Assembly (NCBI GenBank): GCA_022824735.1
Contig: JAJDZI010000062.1
Span: 1-37,182 of the forward strand
Source: Nitrospirales bacterium
Lineage (GTDB): Bacteria > Nitrospirota > Nitrospiria > Nitrospirales > UBA8639
DNA length: 37,182 bases
Direction: 5' to 3'
The translations under genes were made by a program, and so were the position numbers. The notes below the pieces were generated by a model. The model saw nothing but the letters and a program-made list of their open reading frames with translations. It made no database searches and was not told where the DNA came from. Below, one piece after another: positions 15,576-24,735 of this stretch (positions are counted from its first letter, which is position 1; each line of letters starts with the position of its first letter).

Positions 15576-16214
15576 TCAGGACTCTTTCCTTAATCGGCTG
15601 ACGTTGTCATCAATGGCTTGAGCCCATTCGTCACCACTGACTTCCACGACTGACACGTTCCCGACGAAAGCACTGCTCATGACGATGTCAGGATTCAGGT
15701 CTCGAAGCCGTATCAGGCTTTCGGCAAGTGACGCCTTGCTGCCACCGGATCGCGCAAATACCAACGTCGCCCACTTCGCCCTCAACTGAAAAATCGTATC
15801 ACCGGTAAAGAGGTAGGATTTCCCATACGGCGACTTGTAGAAAAAACAAAGGCTGCCTTCGGTATGACCGGGGGTATGGATGATGTCAATATCGCCCAGA
15901 TGATGATCTTCTACCTGAAAAGTTACATCCACCTGCGCATCGTTGCCCACAATCGGGGCTTCCAAGGCACTGCAACACAACCTGGAGCCGAACAGGTCTT
16001 TGATACGGTTCAACGACGGACCCGATTCATCGCGGTGGCTCAGAAGCTGGAACTGAATACCTCCCCGCTCAGCCATTTCCTCGAAATCGCCCTCGTTTTC
16101 GGTATTGTAAAAAAGCACGTTCCCTTCCGGTCGTCGAAGGAAATACGCATGGGTGTTTAACGAGCCCATGCTATGGATCGTGCTTTGCCACAAATCTTCT
16201 TGTAACTGTTTCAT
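15576..16214 (-). CDS. MBL-fold metallo-hydrolase, degenerate metal motif
   Basis: About 212 residues from ATG 16214; GTG 16232 is an alternative. The metallo-beta-lactamase fold is shown by IIHTPGHTEGSLCFFY and LFTGDTIF. The usual HxHxDH motif is reduced to SHRDES, which keeps one His and one Asp, so metal binding is altered or mononuclear. Function is not known. It is convergent with the VapC gene. Confidence 0.8.
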   Translation of the reverse strand: MKQLQEDLWQSTIHSMGSLNTHAYFLRRPEGNVLFYNTENEGDFEEMAERGGIQFQLLSHRDESGPSLNRIKDLFGSRLCCSALEAPIVGNDAQVDVTFQVEDHHLGDIDIIHTPGHTEGSLCFFYKSPYGKSYLFTGDTIFQLRAKWATLVFARSGGSKASLAESLIRLRDLNPDIVMSSAFVGNVSVVEVSGDEWAQAIDDNVSRLRKES

Positions 16215-16250
16215 CGCCGTTATTCTTGACACCAGGGCTCATTGGCTTTT

Positions 16251-16535
16251 CTACGCCGATGCCGGGTGTTTCATTTTCATATAGACGCCGCCTTTTTCGA
16301 GTTCATCAAGCATCTGGCGCAGCCGTTTTTCTTTTGTCTCTTGGCGCTTGGCGCGGTTGATCCAACCGACATAGTCGTTCTGCTGATACGCGGGACGCTT
16401 TCGATATGCCTCCATCAAGCCCTTCTCGTCCAGCGCCTGTCTGACAAAATCCGGCATCGGGTATCGCGGTCGCTTCAGTTTGGAAAAGTCTCCATCCATC
16501 TTTCTTTCTCTCTTTTCTTGTGCTTCAACCGGCAT
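16251..16535 (-). CDS. YdeI/OmdA-family protein
   Basis: About 94 residues from ATG 16535, preceded by AGAGGAAG; a TTG 27 bp further up sits inside a palindrome and is unlikely. The C-terminal part (RQALDEKGLMEAYRKRPAYQ, YVGWINRAKRQETKEKRLRQ) matches the bacteriocin-protection YdeI/OmpD-associated domain. Its biochemical role is unknown in general. It lies 36 bp upstream of the MBL-fold gene and may share its transcript. Confidence 0.75.
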   Translation of the reverse strand: MPVEAQEKRERKMDGDFSKLKRPRYPMPDFVRQALDEKGLMEAYRKRPAYQQNDYVGWINRAKRQETKEKRLRQMLDELEKGGVYMKMKHPASA

Positions 16536-16550
16536 GGGCTTCCTCTTATA

Positions 16551-16585
16551 TATACTCCACAAATATATTATAAATGTGGAGTATA
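16551..16585. promoter_or_regulatory. Perfect 11-bp inverted repeat, possible operator
   Basis: TATACTCCACA (16551-16561) and TGTGGAGTATA (16575-16585) are perfect inverted copies around an AT-rich 13-bp centre. The site lies 16 bp upstream of the OmdA-like start and could bind a dimeric regulator. A 49-codon frame of unknown value starts inside it (16574-16723, plus strand). Confidence 0.6.
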
Positions 16586-16740
16586 GTTAATGAATCTGCT
16601 GATAACAAAAAGGGGCGTCAGTTGACACCCAAACACAACAAACTCAAACTTTTTTACAGTTCTCCAAAGAACGCATTGAACAAGGTTCAAATGCAGGCTT
16701 GCCGCCTACACGCCAAGAAGTGAAAAGAAAGAGAAAAAGA

Positions 16741-16776
16741 CTCTGGATTCCCGATTACAAACGTCGGGAATGACAG
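16741..16776. repeat. GTCATTCC-type dispersed repeat unit
   Basis: CTCTGGATTCCCGAT..GTCGGGAATGACAG is a palindromic unit of the family seen at 3801-3920. It is the only recognisable item in the gap 16586-16833 besides the short frame noted with the inverted repeat. Confidence 0.7.
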
Positions 16777-16833
16777 TTCGGGGTACATTGACTATTTTCA
16801 TGCTAAAGATTACCTCAACAGGAGACATTCAAA

Positions 16834-17109
16834 ATGAGTGATTTAAAAGCCTATATCCGTAAAAGAAAGAAATCTGACTCTGAGTTCAGGGCTGGCTTTG
16901 ACGAAGGCTACAAAGCGTTCAAAATAGGGGTGCTGCTCAGGCAGGCTCGTGAGGCTTCAGGCTTAACGCAAGAAAAAATGGCCGAGAAACTGCATACCCG
17001 GAAATCGGCCATTTCCAGAATTGAAAATCACGCCGAAGACATTCGCTTGTCCACCTTGGAAAAATTTGCATCCGCACTCGGACGCAGCATTGAAATATCA
17101 ATACGATAA
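16834..17109 (+). CDS. HigA-like XRE-family antitoxin/regulator, solitary
   Basis: A 91-residue protein with an N-terminal helical segment (SEFRAGFDEGYKAFKIGVLLRQAREA) followed by a complete XRE helix-turn-helix (GLTQEKMAEKLHTRKSAISRIENH). This arrangement is typical of HigA antitoxins whose HigB toxin precedes them. No toxin gene was found upstream (16586-16833), so it is probably an orphan antitoxin or a stand-alone regulator. Confidence 0.85.
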   Translation: MSDLKAYIRKRKKSDSEFRAGFDEGYKAFKIGVLLRQAREASGLTQEKMAEKLHTRKSAISRIENHAEDIRLSTLEKFASALGRSIEISIR

Positions 17110-17155
17110 GGGTTGGGAAGGGGGCTGTTTTCCGATCTGGCTACGTTCGTCTGTC

Positions 17156-18655
17156 TTATCCGCCCATCAGGGACGTCAAGACGGCGGGATCTGCTGCGGT
17201 GGGGGCACTAAGATTCGAGAACATCAGGGTGGCGGCAACGGCCCAGTCGATGAAGGGTTTGGGGTAAATGCCGAGCAGGAGGGTGCCGGCGATGCCGACG
17301 AAGATGACGGTTTTCAGCGGGGTCGATACCGAAAGCGGCGTGGGATCGTGGGGTTCGTTGATGTACATCTTCTTGACCACGACCAGGTAGTAGTACATGG
17401 AGATGACGATGTTGATCAGCCCGACGATCAACAGCGTGTACAGTTCCTGTTCAATAGCCGCGACAAAGATATAGAGTTTGCCGATGAAGCCGGCCAACGG
17501 AGGCACACCGGCGAGCGACAACAGAAAGAGCAGCATGGCGGCCGCGAGAAACGGCGACCGGCGATTCAATCCGCTGTAATCTTCAATCTCATCGCTCTTG
17601 ATCAGGTTGCTGACGCCGATGACCACGGCAAAGGCCCCCAGGTTGGCAAACAGGTAGGTGAGCAAATAAAAAAGGATTGCGTCACTGCCCCGTTTGGTTC
17701 CGGCCGCCAGACCGATCATGACGTTGCCGATCTGCGCGATGCCGGAATAGGCGAGCAGCCGTTTGATGTTTTTCTGGGCAATGGCCACGATGTTGCCGTA
17801 GGTCATGGACACGATGGAGGCCACGACGAACAGGAGGACCCACGTGGGTTTGAACGTCGCCAGCGCGACGTAGAACATGCGGATGAGAATGGCTAACGCC
17901 GCACCTTTGGGCGCGATCGACAGGAAGGCGGTGACGGGCGTGGGGGCTCCCTGATACGTATCGGGAATCCAGGAATGAAAGGGCACGGCCCCGATTTTGA
18001 AGCCTAACGCGGCGAAGATCATGATGAAGCCGATAGCCAGCCCAATGCTGCCGGGCGCCGAGGCCATTTCGGAAAACACCAGTGTTCCTGTTTCGCCATA
18101 GACGAGACTGATGCCATACGCGAGCAACCCCGCGGCGAACACACCCAGGATGAAGAATTTCAGTCCCGCTTCGCTGGATTTCTGGTCTTCCCGCAGATAG
18201 GCCACCAGGACGTAAAAGCCGAAGGTGGAAAATTCCAACGTGACGAAGACGGAAAGCAAGTCCTGAGCCGAAGCCATGAACATCATGCCCAGGGCCGACA
18301 TCATGACCAGGAAATAATATTCGCCCTTGAAAAACTTGAACGATTTCACGTAGTCGATCGAAGCCAGCAGGACCATCGCCGTAGAGATCAACACCAGAAT
18401 CTTGAAGAAGATCGCCACCCCATCCAGGACAAACATGTCTTTGAAAAGTGCGCCCTGGACTCCGGTGTAATCAAACCAGATCAGGTTGATGAGCGTGGCG
18501 ATGACGCCCCCCACACTCAGGTAGGCCAGGTTTTCGTGGTCGATCTGTTTATAGGTAAAGTCGACAGCCAACACCACGCACAACCAGATGGTGAGGAAGA
18601 TCTCCGGCGCCAGGAGGAGGAGGTCTGAGCCCGATAGGGTAAGGTCGAACGTCAT
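17156..18655 (-). CDS. nuoN: NADH-quinone oxidoreductase subunit N
   Basis: A 499-residue antiporter-like membrane subunit, last gene of the operon, 6 bp after the divergent nuoM copy. Pump residues are present: Glu in LVTLEFSTFGFYV (TM5), Lys in ALGFKIGAVPFHSWIPDTYQ (TM7) and Lys in SIAPKGAALAIL (TM8). It translocates protons next to NuoK. The length is normal for the family (E. coli 485). Confidence 0.95.
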   Translation of the reverse strand: MTFDLTLSGSDLLLLAPEIFLTIWLCVVLAVDFTYKQIDHENLAYLSVGGVIATLINLIWFDYTGVQGALFKDMFVLDGVAIFFKILVLISTAMVLLASIDYVKSFKFFKGEYYFLVMMSALGMMFMASAQDLLSVFVTLEFSTFGFYVLVAYLREDQKSSEAGLKFFILGVFAAGLLAYGISLVYGETGTLVFSEMASAPGSIGLAIGFIMIFAALGFKIGAVPFHSWIPDTYQGAPTPVTAFLSIAPKGAALAILIRMFYVALATFKPTWVLLFVVASIVSMTYGNIVAIAQKNIKRLLAYSGIAQIGNVMIGLAAGTKRGSDAILFYLLTYLFANLGAFAVVIGVSNLIKSDEIEDYSGLNRRSPFLAAAMLLFLLSLAGVPPLAGFIGKLYIFVAAIEQELYTLLIVGLINIVISMYYYLVVVKKMYINEPHDPTPLSVSTPLKTVIFVGIAGTLLLGIYPKPFIDWAVAATLMFSNLSAPTAADPAVLTSLMGG

Positions 18656-18661
18656 GATTGG

Positions 18662-20257
18662 TTACGGTAACAATCCTGTCGTATTCTGGGTGACCATCGG
18701 AGCGACTTGGTTGATTCGATCCAACATCGGCACGACCGTGGAACGTACGACGTTATAGAAGTGCATGGGGAAGATCCCGAAAAAGATGCTGCAACCGATC
18801 ATCAGGAGCAGCGGGAACCGGTCCACCCAGTTCGACGTGTCACGGGTATGCGCGTATTCGGGCGACATGTTGCCATAGAACAGCCCGCGCATCATTTTGA
18901 AGAGATAGGCCATCGTCAACACGATTCCCAACACGGCCACCACCACCTGGAACGGATATTTCTCCCATGAGCCGACGATAATCATGATTTCGGCGATAAA
19001 GTTCACGGTGCCCGGCATCCCGACCGACGCCATGCAGGCGATAATAAAGGCCCCGGCCAGAAACGGCATATTCTTGACCAGCCCGCCCAGGGACGGAATG
19101 TCCCGGGTATGGGTTTGGTCATACACCCAGCCTGCCATGGCGAAGAGCATGCCCGTGGCCAAGGCGTGCGCGAACATGTAGATCACCGCGCCGGTCAAGC
19201 TGATGTAATCCAGCGCGGCCATGCCCAGGAACACGTAGCCCATGTGACTGGAACTGGAATACCCGATGACGTACTTCGTGTCCTTGGCGAAATACGCGAC
19301 AAACCCGCCGTAAATAATGCTGAACACACACAACACCGCGGCGATGGGCATAAGTTCACGTGTGGCGTCGGGCAGGATTTCATAGGCCACGCGAATGATG
19401 GAGAAATGGCCGAGTTTCATGAGCACGCCGGCGTGCAACATGCTGGTCGCGGCCGGAGCCGCGGCGTGCCCGACGGGCGACCAGGAATGCAAGGGCCAGA
19501 TGGGTGCGATGGACGCAAAGCCGAAGAAGACCAACACCCAGATAATCGTCGCCAGCGTGCCGTCGAAATGAGCCACTTCCCGCAGCACCAGGATATCGAA
19601 CGTGTGGACCGGCGAGAAATGGTAAATCAGCAGGATGCCCATCAACGCGAACACCGCTCCCGCCGAGAGGAACAGCGTGAGTTTCATCGCGGCGTATTCC
19701 TTGCTGTTCGACCCGAAGTTCAGGATGAACCCGACCGAATCCCGAAGCTTCCGGCCTTCCTCATCGGTCATGCTCAAATAGCCCTTGGTGTGACTTCCCC
19801 ACACGCCCAGCAGCACGTACATGGGCAACACCGACATTTCATAGAAGAAATAGAGGAAGAACAGGTCCAGCGACATGAAGACCCCGATGGTCGCCGCCGC
19901 CAGGATCAACAGGAAGATGTAAAATTCCTTGGTGCGGTCCTTGATATGCCATGAAATGAAGATGCCCGCAAACAGCAGAATGGCCGAGGCAAAGACCAAC
20001 GGGGCCCCGATTCCGTCCACTCCGATGTGAAACCCGATACCCAGTTCCTCGGACCACGCCCACTTGGTGATGAATTGGAAGCCACCCTGACCAGGGTCAT
20101 AGGCCAGAAACACGTAGAGAGAAGCGAGTAGCGCCACCCCGGCTGAAGCCGCAGCCACGACGCGCACCAGGAACGGCTCACGATTGGGAATGAACAGCAA
20201 CACGACCGACCCCAGGAACGGGGCAAACAATGTTGCCAGTAAGGCCAACTGTCCCAT
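18662..20257 (-). CDS. nuoM: NADH-quinone oxidoreductase subunit M, second divergent copy
   Basis: A 531-residue NuoM-family subunit. It keeps the TM5 Glu (E140 in YFFYEMSVLPMY), the TM8 Lys (K281 in GVLMKLGHF) and the TM12 Glu (NFIAEIMII). The TM7 stretch reads FGFASIAPIWPLHSWSP, so Ile250 stands where canonical NuoM has the conserved Lys (E. coli K234), and LPDAH becomes SPVGH. A loop of about 25 extra residues (WGSHTKGYLSMTDEEGRK onward) lies between TM5 and TM6. It sits between the canonical-looking nuoM and nuoN with gaps of 3 and 6 bp. In 2M complex I the extra NuoM adds a fourth antiporter-like unit; whether this copy pumps protons is uncertain given the lost Lys. Confidence 0.9.
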   Translation of the reverse strand: MGQLALLATLFAPFLGSVVLLFIPNREPFLVRVVAAASAGVALLASLYVFLAYDPGQGGFQFITKWAWSEELGIGFHIGVDGIGAPLVFASAILLFAGIFISWHIKDRTKEFYIFLLILAAATIGVFMSLDLFFLYFFYEMSVLPMYVLLGVWGSHTKGYLSMTDEEGRKLRDSVGFILNFGSNSKEYAAMKLTLFLSAGAVFALMGILLIYHFSPVHTFDILVLREVAHFDGTLATIIWVLVFFGFASIAPIWPLHSWSPVGHAAAPAATSMLHAGVLMKLGHFSIIRVAYEILPDATRELMPIAAVLCVFSIIYGGFVAYFAKDTKYVIGYSSSSHMGYVFLGMAALDYISLTGAVIYMFAHALATGMLFAMAGWVYDQTHTRDIPSLGGLVKNMPFLAGAFIIACMASVGMPGTVNFIAEIMIIVGSWEKYPFQVVVAVLGIVLTMAYLFKMMRGLFYGNMSPEYAHTRDTSNWVDRFPLLLMIGCSIFFGIFPMHFYNVVRSTVVPMLDRINQVAPMVTQNTTGLLP

Positions 20258-20260
20258 GGC

Positions 20261-21889
20261 TCAGTCCTGCCTTCCGGAATCGGGGGTGATCGGATTGCGG
20301 ATTGTCACGGCTCGGTCCTGCCCTTCAGGTTCAAATGCCACGGCATGGGACAACAGCATCCGGTCCCGTTCAATGCTCGCGATCGACCCGTGGTCCAACC
20401 GGTCCATCACGGCCTGCACCGAACCGTTGACCATTCGCAAAAACGGCGAGGGATAGAGCCCGATCCAGAAAATCATGACACACAGGGACACGGCGATGAT
20501 CGTTTCGCGCTGCGTCAGGTCCTTGAGCACTTGCGGGACATGCTCGCCGACAGGGCCGAAAATCGCCCGTTCGTAATACCACAGGAAATAGGCCGCGGCG
20601 AAGATCACGCCCGAAACGGCCACGGCTCCATACACCCAATGCGCTTGAAAGGCGCCGAGCAGGATCAGAAATTCCCCGATGAATCCATTCGTTCCGGGCA
20701 ATCCGATCGAAGCCATTCCGATGATCAGGAAAAAGGTCGCAAGCAGGGGCATTTTCGAGGCGATGCCTCCGCAATTGTCGAGGAGCGTGTTGCCGAGCCG
20801 GTCATAGAGAAACCCGGCCAGGAAAAAGAGGCCGGCGGTGGTAAATCCCAAATTGATCATTTGCAGCAGACCGCCCTGCAACCCCTGGAAATTCAGGGCA
20901 AACAGGCCCAACACGACAAACCCCAAGTGGCTGATGCTGCTGAACACAAGCAGGCGTCTGAAGTCTGGCTGCATGATGGCGATGATGGCTCCCCAGACAA
21001 TGGCGGCCAGCGCCAAAGTCATGACGATCACCACCACGGTGGCATTGGTCGAGGCTTCCGGCAGCAACGGGAAACTGAACCGGAGGAACCCGTACGTGCC
21101 TAACTTGACGCCCGCCAGCACCACGGACATCCCGATCGGCCCTTGTACCAGCGCGTCCGGCAACCACGTGTGGAACGGAAAGACCGGAGCCTTGAAGGCC
21201 AATCCCATGAAGATGAGCCAGAAGATCAAGAGTTGATCCGAGACCGGAACCGGCACCTTCAACAGGGCCAGCAGATCGAAACTATACGTATTCGTGACGT
21301 CGTGGCAATTCAAACTCAGCAGGGCGAATCCGACCAGCATGAACACGCTGCCCAACAGGGTATACAACACGTACTTGAGCGCGGCGTATTCTTTTGCCTC
21401 GCCCACGCCCCACAGTTTGATCAGGAAATAGCTGGGTACGAGCATGAGTTCCCAGAACACGAAGAAGAGGATCAGGTCGATGGACACGAAAATCCCCATA
21501 ATCGTCGTTTCCAAAGCCAGGATACTCATGAAGTACGCTTTGGCCCTGTCCTGCACGGTATCCCATGAATAGAGAATGATCAGGACCGTGATGAAGGCCG
21601 AAAGGCCGACAAACAGGATGCTGATACCGTCCACGGCGAGGTGATAGGAAATACCCAGAGCCGGAATCCAATTCACCCGTTCGCTGAATTGCATCGCTGC
21701 CGATTCCGGGATGAACCGAAGCAACAGGAGCACGGCGAAAACCAGTTCGATCACTGCGACGACCAAGGCAGCCGCCTTGATCAGATAGGGATCCCTTTGC
21801 AGCCACAGCCAGATCGCCCCGAAAAGCGGGAACCAGAGCAGCATCGACAAAAGCGGGAATCCAAATTCCAGTTCTTCAAGCATCGCCAA
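20261..21889 (-). CDS. nuoM: NADH-quinone oxidoreductase subunit M, canonical-type copy
   Basis: A 542-residue proton-pumping subunit. The key residues are intact: E147 in FFVFWELMLVPSY, K233 in AFKAPVFPFHTWLPDA, K262 in LAGVKLGTYGFLRF, and Glu in NGFIGEFLILLG. About 45 hydrophilic C-terminal residues extend past the last membrane segment. It follows nuoL by 10 bp and precedes the divergent nuoM copy by 3 bp. Confidence 0.95.
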   Translation of the reverse strand: MAMLEELEFGFPLLSMLLWFPLFGAIWLWLQRDPYLIKAAALVVAVIELVFAVLLLLRFIPESAAMQFSERVNWIPALGISYHLAVDGISILFVGLSAFITVLIILYSWDTVQDRAKAYFMSILALETTIMGIFVSIDLILFFVFWELMLVPSYFLIKLWGVGEAKEYAALKYVLYTLLGSVFMLVGFALLSLNCHDVTNTYSFDLLALLKVPVPVSDQLLIFWLIFMGLAFKAPVFPFHTWLPDALVQGPIGMSVVLAGVKLGTYGFLRFSFPLLPEASTNATVVVIVMTLALAAIVWGAIIAIMQPDFRRLLVFSSISHLGFVVLGLFALNFQGLQGGLLQMINLGFTTAGLFFLAGFLYDRLGNTLLDNCGGIASKMPLLATFFLIIGMASIGLPGTNGFIGEFLILLGAFQAHWVYGAVAVSGVIFAAAYFLWYYERAIFGPVGEHVPQVLKDLTQRETIIAVSLCVMIFWIGLYPSPFLRMVNGSVQAVMDRLDHGSIASIERDRMLLSHAVAFEPEGQDRAVTIRNPITPDSGRQD

Positions 21890-21899
21890 TCACTCAACC

Positions 21900-23882
21900 C
21901 TACAAGAGAGAACTCCCGGTCAACCACACGAGGATAAAATGCGTGAGAAGAAAAAGGCCGATGACAATCACTGCGGCATAATGATTGACCAACCCGGTCT
22001 GTAATTTCCGCCAGGACCAGGCAGCCAGATGGTTGGCGTACCCGATCACGTTGAGTCCTGCGTAAATCACGTGCTTTTCGGTCCAAGTCACCCCGGCCGC
22101 GCTCACGTCGGCTCCGTGACCGATCCCCCTGATAAAGCGATCGATGACGTGTTGATCGATCCAATCCCATAGCCGGCCAAGCCGTTTGCAAGGCTCCACG
22201 AAGAGGACGTCGTACAATTCATCCACGTAGTATTTGTTCAACAGCGTCCCATAGGCCCCGGCGAACCGTTCCGACCATGCATCCGCGGTCCCCGGCTTGA
22301 TCGCGTACAAATAGTGCGCCACCCCCCAACCGCCCAACGCGATACCGATGGCCCCCGCCATCAATCCGATGAGGGTCCCCATGCCGACTTCATGCGTCAC
22401 CGCGCCCACGGGAGTGGCCACGGATTCCAAAAATCCATGGAACCAGCCATGTTCCGGCGGCACGCCCAGAAACCCGCCCAGTACGGAGAGCCCGGCCAGG
22501 ATCATGAGCGGCACGGTCATGACCGGCGGCGACTCATGAATATGATGTTCCACCTTCGGGTCCACCCGGGATTGCCCGTAAAACGTCACATAGGTGAGAC
22601 GGAACATGTAAAAGGAAGTCAGGAACGCGCCGGCCGCGGCAAAGGCATACAACACGTAATGATGATGGACGAAGGCATGGGCCATGATTTCATCCTTGCT
22701 CCAGAACCCCGCCAAAGGCGGGATGCCGGCAATCGCCAGGGTGCCGATGAGAAACACGGCGTGGGTCACGGGAATTTTTTTGGAAAGCCCGCCCATTTTT
22801 CTGATGTCCTGTTCCCCTTCGAGCGAATGGATCACCGCGCCGGCGGACAGGAACAGGAGCGCCTTGAAAAAGGCGTGGGTCACCAGATGGAAAATGGCGG
22901 CGACGTACGCCCCGACCCCACAGGCCAGAAACATATAACCCAACTGGCTGACGGTCGAATACGCCAGCACGCGCTTGATGTCGTTTTGCACCAGCCCGAT
23001 TGTGGCGGCAAATAACGCGGTCAGGCCGCCGATGATCCCCACCGTGGCCGTGGACACGGGAGCCATGTCGAACAACACGTGATTGCGCACCACCATGTAC
23101 ACCCCGGCCGTGACCATCGTCGCAGCGTGAATCAACGCGCTCACCGGCGTCGGGCCTTCCATGGCATCGGGCAACCACGTATACAGGGGAATTTGAGCGG
23201 ACTTCCCGATCGCGCCCACCAACAGGCATAGCGTAATGGCCGTGGCCATTTCAACGGAGAGCTGGTTCGCGTTTTCGAAGACCTTCAGGTAGTCCAGGGT
23301 CTTGAAATTGACGAAGACCAGAAAGATCGCCAGCAAAAACCCGGCGTCGCCGATCCGGTTGACCACAAACGCCTTGGTGGCAGCCTTGGCCGCGGAGACC
23401 TTGTTGAAGTAATACCCGATCAGGAGGTAGGAACAGAGACCGACCCCTTCCCAGCCAATGAAGAGCACCAGGAAATTGTTCCCCATGACCAGCAACAGCA
23501 TGGAGACCATGAACAGGTTCATGTACACGAAGAAGCGGGTAAAGCCGTCTTCTCCGTGCATGTATCCGACGGAATAGACGTGAATCAGGAAACCGACCCC
23601 CGTCACCACCATCAACATCACGGCGGTCAGCGGATCGATCAAAAATCCGAAATTGACGTGCAGGTCTCCGCCGAAAATCCACGAATAGGCAATGACCTCA
23701 CGGGGCGCGGGATCGGAGAGTACGCCGGCCACCACCGCGACGGCACACAGAAAAGAGAGGCCGATGGAACCCACGGCAATGCGGCCGGCCAGGCCGGTGG
23801 TGTACCGGTGGCCGAGCAAGCCGTTCACCAGGACCGCGATCAGCGGGAAGACGGGTATGAGAATGACAAGAAGATCGGACAC
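21900..23882 (-). CDS. nuoL: NADH-quinone oxidoreductase subunit L
   Basis: A 660-residue distal antiporter-like subunit, longer than E. coli NuoL (613). Pump residues are visible: Glu in FIGWEGVGLCSYLL, Lys in GAIGKSAQIPLYTWLPDAMEG, and Lys in GFWSKDEIM. The C-terminal half holds the lateral helix region (about residues 530-620) and a final anchor helix. Known 2M complexes carry a lengthened lateral helix to span a second NuoM; the extra length fits this, but it needs alignment. Confidence 0.95.
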   Translation of the reverse strand: MSDLLVILIPVFPLIAVLVNGLLGHRYTTGLAGRIAVGSIGLSFLCAVAVVAGVLSDPAPREVIAYSWIFGGDLHVNFGFLIDPLTAVMLMVVTGVGFLIHVYSVGYMHGEDGFTRFFVYMNLFMVSMLLLVMGNNFLVLFIGWEGVGLCSYLLIGYYFNKVSAAKAATKAFVVNRIGDAGFLLAIFLVFVNFKTLDYLKVFENANQLSVEMATAITLCLLVGAIGKSAQIPLYTWLPDAMEGPTPVSALIHAATMVTAGVYMVVRNHVLFDMAPVSTATVGIIGGLTALFAATIGLVQNDIKRVLAYSTVSQLGYMFLACGVGAYVAAIFHLVTHAFFKALLFLSAGAVIHSLEGEQDIRKMGGLSKKIPVTHAVFLIGTLAIAGIPPLAGFWSKDEIMAHAFVHHHYVLYAFAAAGAFLTSFYMFRLTYVTFYGQSRVDPKVEHHIHESPPVMTVPLMILAGLSVLGGFLGVPPEHGWFHGFLESVATPVGAVTHEVGMGTLIGLMAGAIGIALGGWGVAHYLYAIKPGTADAWSERFAGAYGTLLNKYYVDELYDVLFVEPCKRLGRLWDWIDQHVIDRFIRGIGHGADVSAAGVTWTEKHVIYAGLNVIGYANHLAAWSWRKLQTGLVNHYAAVIVIGLFLLTHFILVWLTGSSLL

Positions 23883-23883
23883 G

Positions 23884-24186
23884 TTACCACTTCAACAGGT
23901 TAATCTGGTCGACGTTCGTCGCAATTTTTCCACGGAACACCACGATGATGATCGCCAGGCCCACGGCAGCCTCCCCCGCGGCGATCGCGATCACGAACAA
24001 CGCCGCCATCTGGCCGGCCATCGACGAAAGATAATGGGAGAACGCGACAAGATTGATGTTCGCCGCATTCAACATGATCTCGACCGACATCAGCACAATA
24101 ATGAAGTTTCGCCGGATCAGGACGCCCAACAACCCCGTCATAAACAGGATGGCACTCAACGCCACGTATGCCGAAAGAGGAATCAT
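23884..24186 (-). CDS. nuoK: NADH-quinone oxidoreductase subunit K
   Basis: A 100-residue protein with three membrane helices and the two buried glutamates of the family, in [14 protein letters not shown] and [13 protein letters not shown]. It forms part of the central proton path next to NuoJ and NuoN. It is coupled tightly to nuoL (1-bp gap) and nuoJ (6-bp gap). Confidence 0.96.
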   Translation of the reverse strand: MIPLSAYVALSAILFMTGLLGVLIRRNFIIVLMSVEIMLNAANINLVAFSHYLSSMAGQMAALFVIAIAAGEAAVGLAIIIVVFRGKIATNVDQINLLKW

Positions 24187-24192
24187 GATGAG

Positions 24193-24729
24193 TTACTTGC
24201 GTTGGCCCGTTGGCTCCGGGACCGGACCCGTCGGGGTTTTGGCCAGGACAATCGCCCCGATAATGGCTCCCAAAAGAAAGACTCCCACGATCTCGAACAA
24301 CAACAAGTAGTCACTGAACATGGTGATCCCCACGGCGTGACTCGGGCCGGTCTGCAACACGATTTCCGGGGTCGCGGTCCCCTTGGCCCCGCCGTAGGGG
24401 GTTTGAAACACCAGGATGAGTAATTCCCCGAGAATCGCGACGCCGGCGAACAGGAAAAAGGGATATTTCTTATGCAGGTACTGTTCTTCGGTTTTCAGGC
24501 TGAGCAACATCAGGACGAAGAGGTAGAGCACGAGGATAGCCCCGGCGTAGACGATGATCTGCACGGCAAAGAGAAACTCGGCGTTGAGCAACACGAAAAG
24601 CCCGGCCACGTGCAAAAGCAACGACAAGAGGCTCAGGCCGCAATGGACGGGATTTTTCAGGGCAATCGTAAAAATCCCCGACAGGATACTCACGGTCGCA
24701 AAGTACCCGAACAATACGTACATCATCAT
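24193..24729 (-). CDS. nuoJ: NADH-quinone oxidoreductase subunit J
   Basis: A 178-residue protein with five membrane helices. The helix with the conserved motif FAVQIIVYAGAILVLYLFVLML (pi-bulge region in TM3) is clear. The soluble tail is short and Pro-rich. It lies between nuoI and nuoK with 6-bp gaps on both sides. Confidence 0.95.
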   Translation of the reverse strand: MMMYVLFGYFATVSILSGIFTIALKNPVHCGLSLLSLLLHVAGLFVLLNAEFLFAVQIIVYAGAILVLYLFVLMLLSLKTEEQYLHKKYPFFLFAGVAILGELLILVFQTPYGGAKGTATPEIVLQTGPSHAVGITMFSDYLLLFEIVGVFLLGAIIGAIVLAKTPTGPVPEPTGQRK

Positions 24730-24735
24730 GAAGGA

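Noticed and set aside
17021-17896. Plus-strand 291-codon reading frame
   Set aside because: It is antisense to nuoN, rich in Asp, Gly and His as expected of a shadow frame in GC-rich DNA. The same holds for long plus-strand frames at 19109, 20345, 22314 and 26224.
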